A stretch of DNA of 35,118 nucleotides from Sperchopsis tessellata (taxonomy: Eukaryota > Arthropoda > Insecta > Coleoptera > Hydrophilidae). Shown here piece after piece: positions 1 through 10,400 of this stretch (positions within the stretch are counted from its first letter, which is position 1; the number at the start of each line of letters is the position of its first letter). Both the position numbers and the translations under genes were made by a program. A model generated the notes under the pieces. That model did not search any database. It was given only the letters and a program-made list of their open reading frames with translations, and was not told the DNA's origin. The DNA lies in assembly GCA_033557685.1 (NCBI GenBank), contig JAWQRN010000176.1:1-35118 (forward strand), read 5' to 3'.

Positions 1-37
<37 letters not shown>
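1..37. repeat. (TA)n microsatellite, left edge
   Basis: An uninterrupted run of TA dinucleotides starts at the first base and probably continues outside the window. It lies in the truncated last intron of GCN1. Confidence 0.97.
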
Positions 38-42
<5 letters not shown>

Positions 43-1534
43 TTATGTTCAAATGTTTGCAAGTAAAAAGATATTAAAGAAGTAGTGGCAAGACAATGCC
101 ATTTCATGTAATGTTATTATTATTTGGACGAATAATAATAATATAAAAATAGGTAATTGATAAAAGACCAAAAAAAAAACATTCAAACATAATAACATAC
201 AATAATTTCAAATATTCACTTGCAGCTATAGTGATGGTTTTAATGATTTAAGATACTCAATATCTGGTTGAAGGGAATGAATGTTTCAATGTCAAGTGTG
301 GTTCAAAGTTCCAACAAGTGCAGAAAAATCAGCTTCTCAAGTGGAGAAGGGCATCAGATATTTTATGGCCTTGTTTGAAATTTCTGAATTTTATTTAAGG
401 GCATGCAGTTAAAAATTTGGCAGATTATTCTTTGAAGGTTAATTTAAAACTACTGTGCAAGCAAACTTTCAGAAACCTCCTTTTTTGTTGATACTTTGAT
501 GTAATATTAGTTTCAAAAGAAAGAAATAGGTTTCTATTCCACACATATGCCCCAGTAGGAAAATAATTCTGAAGGTATATTTGCAAAATTAGCAAGTATC
601 CATTTATATCTAATTTGTCTCTATTAGAAAATTGCATTTTGATGTGCACAGAAAATCAGATGTCATAAAAATTATTTTAAATTTTATTGTCATAAATGTA
701 CTAACCATAGATTTAATTTATAGATCGGTGACCCAATTTTGTCATAGGATTTACACACAGTGAGATATCTTCCCTGGAGTATTGATTTACTAAATTTAGA
801 TGGGCTGATTTCAACAATTAAACCATTAAAGAAATGTTTACCTTGTCTTGCAGTTTTTAAAGACGTGTAAGATCTTTTCCTCGAAAGAGCCAAAGTACTT
901 CTGTGTGTAGAAGCAGTTTGTGAAGCTCACACTCTTTTTCGTAACAGAAATTGTTTTATGAAATTTATAATTGTGTGAATGCAACTTCTTTAGTACTTTA
1001 ATTAGTTTTTGTGAATGAAATTGTGAATAATACAAGCCAGTAATCAGTTTAAATTCAAAGTGAGTACATATATTATTAATGATTAGTAGCTGATATTTTT
1101 TTTTATAGTAAAATTTATAATGAATAATTTTAAGGTTATATTTGGATATTTATTTTAATCACAAATTATTTCCATTAATTGTATATACTAAATTATAATT
1201 GTAACCATTATTAATATTTTGATTTTAAACAAGTGTCTATGAACCGCTATTTTAGTTTTTATTTAATCTGTTTTGTATTGCATACATAACAATTTATAGT
1301 ATATACAAATTCTTATTTTAGAAAACTACATAAAATAGTAAAATATTCTAAAAATCAATTAGCTATTCTAATTTACATTGATTTATATGTTTCTGAATTT
1401 TTGACAAAGATAGATAGTCTCAACTATTTCATCTATATAAAGTATTACATTAACTTCAGTGCGCCAAATCTTCCACTTTCCAAGACTAATAAGAGAGTCA
1501 ATTTAAATATATAAGCATCTGGAAAATATGAATC

Positions 1535-1712
1535 GCGAGAATGAGATGCCTCTCGCTTCCTCTTGGAAAAGTATTCTATTGAAATTACCTCCCGTAAGCG
1601 TTACGCCCTGCTGAGATCCTGTCGGCCAATAGAATAGCGGCCCACTGCATATCACGTCTTGTATTAAGGTTTCCTATTGGTGCCCGACCACGCTTTATAT
1701 ATATATATATAC
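1535..1712 (+). other. GC-richer block with CCAAT- and TATA-like motifs
   Basis: This block is clearly less AT-rich than its surroundings. It contains GGCCAATAG near 1623, the inverted form CCTATTGG near 1673, and a TTTATATATATA run from about 1694. The order of CCAAT-like boxes followed by a TATA run, directly in front of the dispersed repeat at 1740, would suit a polymerase II promoter of a mobile element. This is inference from motifs only; it could be chance composition. Confidence 0.3.
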
Positions 1713-1739
1713 ATATAAGTCGGTAAACTACAAAAATCC

Positions 1740-1975
1740 ATTTATTTCATGACTTGCACTTGTGAGAGCTACATGGTATTCTATTATTAGCACTTTTTAG
1801 AGCTGGTCGGAACCTACATCTAGCACTTTTCAGAGCTACATGGCAATCTATAATTACCACTTTTAGGAGCTACAGGTCTTGATAATGTCCCCTGCAACAA
1901 TGGACGAAACGTTAGCAAAAACAAAAGCCAATACACGGTTAACTCCCGAAAAACCTGAGGATATTACATTCACTA
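1740..1975 (+). repeat. Dispersed repeat family B, copy 1
   Basis: The sequence from TTTATTTCATGACTTGCACT to AAAACCTGAGGATATTA recurs in inverted and direct orientation at 11345-11612. The best conserved part is the block around GACGAAACGTTAGCAAAAAC (about 1901-1960). Compared with the direct copy at 11472, this copy carries about 75 extra bases (about 1795-1870), which themselves repeat 'gagctacatgg' and 'agcacttttcagagct' motifs. No protein of a known element is visible in it. It is probably a non-autonomous or terminal part of a mobile element; the class is unknown. Confidence 0.75.
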
Positions 1976-2385
1976 TTACTACTTTACAAAGATTCATAAA
2001 ATAAACACTATTTTAAAATTAAAAGCGGGAAATGTTCAATTCAAACAGTGAATACTGAGAAGAGAACTACTAACTGGACCATACCATCGACGTATTGCAA
2101 CATTGTCAAGTTTTGAAGCACGGCTTGGAAGTATAGGAGGCTATGACCAGATCCATTAAGATGAGAAATAATTGTCTTTCATTCCATAGTGTAGCCCTTA
2201 TTGGTCCACTACAGTTATAATTTTTCCATATAATTTCCAATTGGCTTTCAAATTGTTAATATAAATTTTACAAATATTTTGACATTTAGTGCTTTATAAC
2301 TACTTATGGCTATGTATTTTCGTCAGCTGATTGTTTTATATGATAAAAGTGTCCAGTAGAAGATGAAGTAGTAGAAGTAGACTTG

Positions 2386-2628
2386 TTATTTGCTGAAGAA
2401 TAGTCCTTTGTTTTTATATTTGACAAGTACAATAATATTGGATTGATTGACAATGTGTATCAATTCATTAAGTTGGAGAGTATAAGAATTATTAACATTA
2501 TTAACCATTTCTTTAGTCCTATGATGTATAGCATTATCAGATAAGGAAATATCTATATCTTTAACTGCTAGTAATATGAGATTTTCTTTAATTGGAAAAC
2601 ATCCTACCAGCCTTTCTAATACAGACAC
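2386..2628 (-). pseudogene. hAT-superfamily (ZBED5-like) transposase remnant
   Basis: An 80-codon open stretch on the minus strand resembles the part of domesticated and transposon-borne hAT transposases that follows the BED zinc finger. The pattern is KENLILLAVKDIDISLSDNA, then an R-x-x-EM segment near residue 38, then a LQL segment corresponding to the usual LQLDEST. Here the catalytic-region Asp is not kept: LQL is followed by NELIHIVNQSN. No BED finger or C-terminal dimerisation domain is visible on either side, so it is an old fragment. The match is by remembered family pattern only and needs a search. Confidence 0.45.
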
Positions 2629-3209
2629 ACTTTGAGATGCTTACACTGCTTATTCGTTGGTACTACTTGAAGCAATAGGAATCATTATACTGTTATTTTT
2701 TTAAATTTCCAAATGTTGTCGAAGTTTAGTATAGAATACTCATTAGTTATTGATAATATTTAGGGTCAGTTGTGGTGAATCCAAAATTTAAGTAAATTCT
2801 ACATAGTTCGCTTTTTTTCTTTACTTTGTGGCTCCTGACCCATTATTAATTTAATTTTTTTTAGGTTCCCAGTTTTTAACTACTACTTTTGAGTGAGAAA
2901 TATGTTGTATTTCAGTTGAAGTTTGGGTTGTGGCCCCATTGCGATTGTTCCGCAGCTCCTGAAGGCTCACAGGTATAAACTGCTGTATTAAAAATACTAT
3001 CCATTTTTATAATTATGTTTTCGCCAGTTCTCAATTATCTCCACTTTATAACATATTGTGTTGCCTAAATGTTAGTACCATTATTTAATTGCATGTGACA
3101 ACCTTTTACCTGTGACTGTTTTCCCCAAAACGTGATTTGAATAGGGCCAAAACTTTTACATCGGGTATTTTTGTCCACATCATTAAAAAAACAGCATTTG
3201 ATGAACCTA

Positions 3210-3530
3210 TTATCTACAATCAGATAAGGGACAAACTTTCTCCTTTTCAATGTGGGTAATTCCAAGACGCACTATAATGGGCAGATGAAGGAGGTTTTTA
3301 TGCTTATAGAAGTTTGGGGATAGTCGTTCATCAACCTTCAACAAAATAACAGTAGACCTTAAATTCTCAACCGACAGTTCATATTCAGTTCTAAAATACG
3401 AGACTTTATCTTGAGTTCTCAAACATGACAGGTCATATTCAGTTCTCAAACACGACAGTTCATATTCAGTTCTTAAAAACCACAGTTCACATTCAGTTCT
3501 CAAACACGACAGTTCAACTTGAGTTCTCAT
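3210..3530 (-). CDS. Small ORF with six 9-residue repeats
   Basis: A 106-codon ORF on the minus strand begins MRTQVELSC and then carries five more 9-residue units of the type LRTEYELSC (variants LRTECELWF, LRTEYDLSC, LRTQDKVSY, FRTEYELSV). A non-repetitive tail of about 50 residues follows. The repeat is the translation of the 27-bp minisatellite; because 27 is divisible by three, any frame without a stop stays open, so the ORF may be accidental. There is no signal peptide, no known domain and no splice context. It sits in the same direction as GCN1 inside its last visible intron. I do not recognise it. Confidence 0.2.
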   Translation of the reverse strand: MRTQVELSCLRTECELWFLRTEYELSCLRTEYDLSCLRTQDKVSYFRTEYELSVENLRSTVILLKVDERLSPNFYKHKNLLHLPIIVRLGITHIEKEKVCPLSDCR

Positions 3531-3533
3531 AGT
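3372..3533. repeat. 27-bp minisatellite, 6 units
   Basis: Six head-to-tail units of exactly 27 bp start at 3372, 3399, 3426, 3453, 3480 and 3507. Each follows the pattern CGACAGTTCATATTCAGTTC plus TCAAACA with a few substitutions. There are no length differences between units, which suggests either recent expansion or selection on the period. Confidence 0.95.
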
Positions 3534-3960
3534 TTTTAAATTCTATAACAGAAAAGTTCTCCTACTTAGCTTACAGTGTCGATAATATTTTGGTAGTTTT
3601 GGTCACACAGTTGAACTATTTATTCTTTATTAATCAACCTTCAATAGTGTCTTGCACAGTTCGGGTTATATGTGTATAATAAGACAGTATGTGAAACATT
3701 CAAATCCATCCTTTCCACCTATCCATTCATAATACTTCCCTAATATAACGCTGGAACCAGAGAAGAGGAGGCCATTCACACACATGTCTGCAGTTGTTGA
3801 AACCCATGCATACATACGTCTGCAGATATTGGAATTAAGGTAAACGAAAACATTTACTCAAGTTTGCATTCAAGAAATGCACTTTTATTTACACAAGACA
3901 GAATCCGCACCATTATATTTACAGTTCACATTGGTCCTTCGAAGTAAACTCTTACTTACC

Positions 3961-4140
3961 CAACATTTTATTCCTTCGCGAGTATAATTAACAACATTTT
4001 TATTCAAGCCGAATATGTTACAACACTTTGATCCTTCTAATTGGATAGCCACAACATTCTGGTTCTTTGTATAAGTGCCAATATTTTAATCCTCTGAACC
4101 ATATTAGTATCAACATTTTGGTGCTTCGAGTCGTAGAGTA
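3961..4140. repeat. Degenerate 30-bp tandem array, 6 units
   Basis: Units begin at 3961, 3991, 4021, 4051, 4081 and 4111. Each starts with a version of CAACATTTT followed by a CTTC or TTC element, with the second half diverged. A related partial unit precedes it near 3935. It ends 30 bases before the splice donor of GCN1 exon 26, so on the transcript it lies at the very start of intron 26. Confidence 0.7.
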
Positions 4141-4170
4141 CGCCACAAGTATTAATCAACAATAACTTAC

Positions 4171-4440
4171 CCTTGTTACTGCTGTCATAGCTTCCCAGGC
4201 CATTTGTAAAACATCTCTATCGTTATCGGTACATAAATGTATAAGTCCTCTGTACAGTTGGGGTACATGAGTAGTATACTGTGCTTTAGAATTAGCACAG
4301 AATGCACATAATAACGTAGCAGCTGCTCTACGTTGGTCAGGATTTTCACTTCTTGTATTTTCTAGTAGTGTATCTACAACAGTCCGAACTCCTACTTCAT
4401 CCACAACAGAAAGCACTACAGCTTGACAGTACTCCAATTG
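4171..4440 (-). CDS. GCN1: GCN1 coding exon 26 (residues 2125-2214), last in window
   Basis: The acceptor is AATTTTACAG and the donor GTAAGTTA. It encodes QLEYCQAVVLSVVDE through WEAMTAVTR and ends in phase 0 at a strong donor, so the gene continues beyond the window. It lies just before or at the start of the GCN2-binding C-terminal region. Confidence 0.96.
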
Positions 4441-7400
4441 CTGTAAAATTTAATTCATAAGATATAAATACTTTTTGATTTTTAAAAAATTAACTTACTT
4501 GAGTCTCGTTTGGCTGACCTCGAGATGTTGCCAGGGCAGCTTGAAGTGCAGGAAGAATTCTTGGTAAATACTTATTTAACGCCTCACCAGCTACTGAGGC
4601 TAAAATTGATAAAGCTTTGGTATTCGGTGGATGTGCTGTAAGTTGAGGAACAAGATATGGCAGCACTACTCTTGATTTGATAGCCATGACTTGGCGTAAA
4701 CCATCCAATGTCCATTCCACAATTTCTGGATCATCGTTATTCTAAAATATAATAATTTTTATTATCTTACAAAAATAATTGTCAAGACTTTTAAAAAGTT
4801 GTCGTAATAATTTTCTTACCAACTGACTTAACATAGTTGGTAGTATGTCATCAAGAGCACGAACTCCAACAGTGGAATGTAGGCTGTCAAATGTCTTAGC
4901 AGCAGCATGTCTAACTTCAGGTAACGGATCACACAAAGCTTTCCTTACAGTTGGCACAAGTGAATTAACAAACGTCAAAACCATTTCTTTCGAAGTGGAT
5001 GTCATAATTTCTGACAGCCCAATACAGACACCTTGTCTTTGATCAGGCTGATCTGACTGTAACCCGCTTTCCAAAATTGGTATGATTTCTGGCAAAACCC
5101 GCTCACCCAGTTTACGCACCAAATCTCCCAAGGTACGTGCGGCTACTTGTCGTTTGTCATAGCTTTCACTGGCCAAACAACCCAACAATAAACCAAATAG
5201 AGTTGGAAGAATTTCTCTAAGAGTCCTAGGTGTATTGGTGACAACAACTTTCCATACGTGTAAAGCCGCTTGTCTAACCATTAAGGCAACATCTGAGCGA
5301 CCCATGTATAATCCAGCAAGAACCCTGTTTCTTCTTTCCGCACCCAAAGCGTTGATGATAGCCAAATGGGACTGTTCAGTACCAAAGTTGTCATCTTCAC
5401 TGGCTGTTTCAGTACTCATCTTACCTGTCACACCTGATATCCTGTATAGCAAATCTCCAAGCAATTGAACTGAACTGAAAGAAAAAAACTTGTCAGGATT
5501 GGGAAAACACTTATTCAGCAAATTAGAATTTTCTTTGTTAATGTCCATTTCACGAAGTTTTTAAAATCTTCAAGTTTTCATAAAAAATCATAGATATATG
5601 CATGGGTTTCTTCTGAGGTAAAAAGTGTTATATGATATCAGGGAATGAACCGTCAAAATTATTCAAAGTGGGGCACGGTTTGTGAAAAAGGTGCCCCTTT
5701 GTTGTTAATATCCTTGATGGATGATGCAATAAAACAAAATTTTTATATGTGCCGACCACTAATGCTAAATTTACAAAAAAAAGATTTATTTAAAATTTTA
5801 TTAAACGATAATCGATTATTTGATTATATACCCACCAAGTAAAGAATCTTTGAAATAAATTAAGATCCACTAACTATCTTATTAGGCACGTCGGTAGCCG
5901 AATAGGTAATACCTTTGGGGTGTCAGCTATGTGACTCTGAGGTGGCCCAGGTTCAATTCCTCGCCCAGGAGAGTTTTCTTAGATAAAATATCAGAGGCTT
6001 GGAGTCAATTAGGAGTAAAAAATGATTAGAATTGGTTTAAAACACATAGTTGCTAGCAATGGCCTAATGGCTACAGTCATTAATTGATAAAAAAAAAAAA
6101 TTTTGTATTAGTCATTTCACTTCAAAAAAATGTAAATAGATTTGTTTACAATTCTTAGCACACCCCTCGTTCCAAGAATTGTACGAGGTTAAAAATTGTA
6201 GTGGACATGTTTTTTTTAATTCATAACACTAAATCTTTTATCACATTAAAATATCATTTACACTTTAAAAGATATGGTACTTGGACGAGGATTGTTGCAG
6301 ATCCATATCCAATGCAAGTGCATGAAAAATTATTTTCGATGTTAAAAGTAAATTTCTGTATTCTGAATTACATTTTGTAGATATGGCCAGAATATCAATT
6401 TTAATAAGTGTGCATTAATAGAAATCTAGTATTCCAGTGGGAATATATTAATCAAATACGTAATCGATTTTTCAAACAATTTTATTAAAATAGAATTCGT
6501 AAGTTTGTTTTACAATGGGAAATGAATGAATTCAATGTAAGGTGCATATTTTGATGAATTAAACTTCCTTATAAATAAAATAATATTGTTTTATTATTGA
6601 TATCATAAACCGACAGAGATAATTAATTGATAAAAATTAACAATTTTAAAATATCAATTAATAAAAATTGTAAATGAAAGTTCTGCTATGTTTGTAGATA
6701 GTACCACAATAAATATCAACAGATTTGTGTTATGTTGTCTTATATGCAATTTGCTGTCAGTCAAACTGTTTCTATACTCTGTATAAATGATACAAACAGT
6801 GATATCAATTTCTATAAGGTTTAGTATCTTTTTCATTTTTAAATATTTTTGCATGATATTCTGAGATTTGTAGAGTAAATATTACCCAAGCCAAAATATT
6901 ATTAAACAGTGGAGTACAGTATTACTTCCATCCCAATTTATTTGTAAGTATCTTTTATAAGTGAGCAAGAAGTTATTGATGAAACATAATCAATAAACCA
7001 GCTTAATGCAAAGATCAATTTATCCTCTAGAGCATACTTTCCCAAACCTTTTTAGCTCATAGCTTGTTTACTTAAATAATGTTTTGGTGACCAAATTTAT
7101 TAGCATCTTAATATTTTCCACTTGTTCCTCAATGCCTCCCTCTACCCCTGGGGCCAGTTAAGCTCTCCAAATTCCTCTAACGCACAGGGAGAGGGTGGTA
7201 ACGCCCACTTTGGGAAACAATATTCTAGAGTAACTGTTTTTCCAGTGATTTTGACAATTGATCTGAATTTATTTTGTTTTTTTTTTATTGTTTGTACACC
7301 ACATTACCAGCTTCAATATTCAATCCTTGACCTCCCATTTTTGCTGTGTGTTTGATGATAGTTGTGTTGTCAGTATTTAAGCTTAAACCTCCTTAATACA

Positions 7401-10400
7401 GCTAAGTAGCTCTCCATCAAATTTTCTTTTAAATCGCAATCTGTAGATGGTAGGTCAATTACTTAAACTTAATACCATTTGGGAAAATAAAGTCCAACAA
7501 TACAAAATATTAAAGATAATGTTTAACTTAAAATATTTAACACCCTCAAATATGATTTAGTTGTCTCTTAAAGAATAGCCAATATTATAGATACTCTAAT
7601 TTAAGTAATTTAAATTGGTATACAAAATAATATGTAAACAGTTACAAGTGTAAATCAGGAATTGTTTTCACAAATGAAATTCACTTCTATAATATCAGAA
7701 ATTAAAGTAATATTTTGTTGGAAACGTTCAAAATTAACTACCTCAATTAGCTGTACTAATATATTTATATATATAAACAATTCACGAAAGAACAAGAAAG
7801 TGTTTTTATAAAGTTTGTATGGATGCAAAGCCCTGAAGTATTTATATATCTTAGTTACCGTTGCTAATTTTAGCACTGATTTCGAGATTTTCTTTATTTA
7901 GGATTTGTCCTTAACAAAGAACCACCTTATGTTTTGTTAGTTATAATTTGATTATATTTGTTACACATATGTGCTTTTTGTTATAGTGTTTAATTATTTA
8001 ACAATATTTTTATGCTGTATTTTGTGGAATGTGTGTATTTTTTTATAAAGATAAAAATAAATAAACAAACAGAAGGGCCCAAAATTGAAACTTTGGGTTA
8101 CCTTGTCTTACAGCAGACAAATTGGAGAACATGTTACGCCCCTCAGAATTCTAGGTAATAACTACTTGTCGTCTATTATGTAGAACCCCATAGGTGTTCA
8201 GCTTTTAAGCACAAAAACTATGATTCAGGTTATCTAACGCCTTGCACAAGTCTAGATGTACTCCAGCTGTATTGACAACTGAACAGAACAACATGAGAAT
8301 GAAATTCAACTGGTGTTGACATCTTAAATAATAAATTTAATTCAGTTAAAATATTTAGTTGCTAGATGCAACCTTTATACCAACTTATATTGCCATAGGT
8401 GTGCTTCTAATGGCAATGTTGTCTTTCAGGTAATAAAAGTGATCAGATCAAAGAAATAAGGAACCAAACTCAAGCAGACTGGTAGCGGCTAATAGTAATA
8501 TTAAGAATAAAAATTAGCTCTACCTGTAACGAATTCGCCAGTTGTCATCAAATAGACCTCTCTCTAATTCAGGAAGTAACAATAAAATAGCGGAATCAGC
8601 ATAAAGGGTAACGATTCTCTGTCCAGCTTTTAATGCAGTATCACGTACATATTCATTTTCATCAGCCAATGCTTTCAGTATAGGGTTAATGATTTGGCCA
8701 ATATATGGGGTGAATTCATTTGTAAATACTACAGGCATATAAATGAACATCATAATGTAGCCGTCTTTAACATGTGGTGCAATATCTGTTCTCTCAGCGG
8801 TAGCAATAATTTCTGAAAATAAAAAAGAAATATTGCAATAAAACACAAAATTATTCATGGATTGAGAAAATGGTTCTTTAGTATACCTGGCATAAGTTTG
8901 TGTAATTTTTCAACTCCTAAGCCACCAACAACTTCAGACAGCCCTTGAGCTGCACCAGACCGATCTACAGAGCTTGTTTCCGAAGTAAGAGTTTGCATGA
9001 GCCATGGTAATAGATCTTCAAAGCTTGACTCACCCATACCTCTCACCATTGCACCTAAAGCTCTTGCACTTACACTACGAACCTGAAACAACAATTAAAT
9101 TAATACAAATCTTTTAATGGTATCTATGTAATTTACTATGTTCATATTTGAGTACGTCACAGTATAATATATTACTAATAATTTTGATGCTATCAATAAT
9201 TTATCGGTAAGTACTTATATATAAAATATTTATGATGACATGAAAACATGAAGATTCCTAATGACCTAATAGATTGCAATAAATTGTGCCCATTTTCAAA
9301 AATAGAAACAGTATAGCATGAAAATATGAGTCTGTTAGTGGATAGTAACGGATTGCCCAATATATTTATGAAGTTTTTTTTAATAGAAAATTTGTGCATT
9401 TATGTACCAATATTGAATTACAATTAATGAATTATGAAATCTCCTTGATTATTCACTACTTCCTCCCAGCATTTTCTCTATTCCATGTCATTGTTGAATG
9501 TCAATTTACGAAGAGCCTTTAAAATAAAGTGGAAAAAATAAAAATCAGACTGTGCAAGGTCTGCAAAGTACGGCAGATGAGAAAGAATTTAGTTCCTCAA
9601 TGACTATGTGACATTTGTTATGTGTAGTCGTGCATTGTCTTGTTGCAGAGACATCTCCTATCAATTATTAGGTTTCAAGGTTGTTGGTGTATAACTCAGC
9701 TGTAATTATTTTGTTACTTTTAAGTAGATGCCACTGGATTATTCCATCCATTCCCCACAAAACAGAGAACAAGGATGGTGATTTCACTTAATATATGGCC
9801 TTGGTTGTTAGTCTGTCAACTCATTGTTACAAAAGCAATAATTCGACATAATGCATATAAGTATATTTCAATTGAAAGAAAACCTCTTTTCTCCTTTATT
9901 TTTTGTTGTGAAAATGTTAATTTATATATACTATTGAAAAATTCAGCAAAACTTTCAGCAATTTCTTGAGATTGTGATGCATTTTGATTATTTTAGGTCA
10001 TAGTAGATGGTATTGAACTTTTGTTTTCTAACTGATGGATCCATTTTTTTTTTAGGATTTGTCTTAAAAGATTACTAAGATTACTATTAAATTCTTTACT
10101 TGAGCTTTTGGTTTAAGGTTATACCTTAGGAGTATGTATCAATTTAAATAACGGGTATAATTTGGAATAGCTTTAGAATATGCGATTTATGCCCACTGCC
10201 AATAATAATGAATGTTTCCTGTACAGGTGCTTCAAATTCAATTCAATATGGGGATCTCAGAAATTTTAACAGATAGAGAGTAGATTTAAATTCAGCATTT
10301 TTGCTTATTCTTATAAAGAACAATAATCCATTGAAAAAAGTGATCTATATTCAGTCATTTTTTACAAAATTAAACAAAACTGAAAAATTCTCAACTTTTC

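Larger units (their letters stand above)
1..4170 (-). other. GCN1 intron 26 (3' end outside window)
   Basis: This is the stretch 3' of the last visible GCN1 exon. The donor after base 4171 reads GTAAGTT on the minus strand. I looked for the remaining C-terminal GCN1 sequence on the minus strand and recognised none, so the acceptor must lie left of base 1. From left to right it holds a TA run, unassigned AT-rich sequence (about 40-1530), a GC-richer promoter-like block, a dispersed repeat, a hAT-like transposase scrap, a 27-bp minisatellite inside a small ORF, and a degenerate 30-bp tandem array. I see nothing identifiable in 40-1530, 1980-2380 or 2640-3060. Confidence 0.8.
5475..8523 (-). other. 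GCN1 intron 23, mobile-element rich
   Basis: This 3.0-kb intron holds a plus-strand tRNA-derived SINE (5885-6100), a hAT-type MITE (7033-7222) and a decayed minus-strand LINE RT scrap (8040-8280). I see nothing identifiable in 5480-5880, 6110-7020, 7235-8035 or 8285-8520, which are AT-rich. Confidence 0.85.

Noticed and set aside
5885..5960. A functional tRNA gene
   Set aside because: Both polymerase III boxes are present, but I could not form the acceptor, anticodon and T stems convincingly, and a non-tRNA body with an A tail follows. SINE is the better call.
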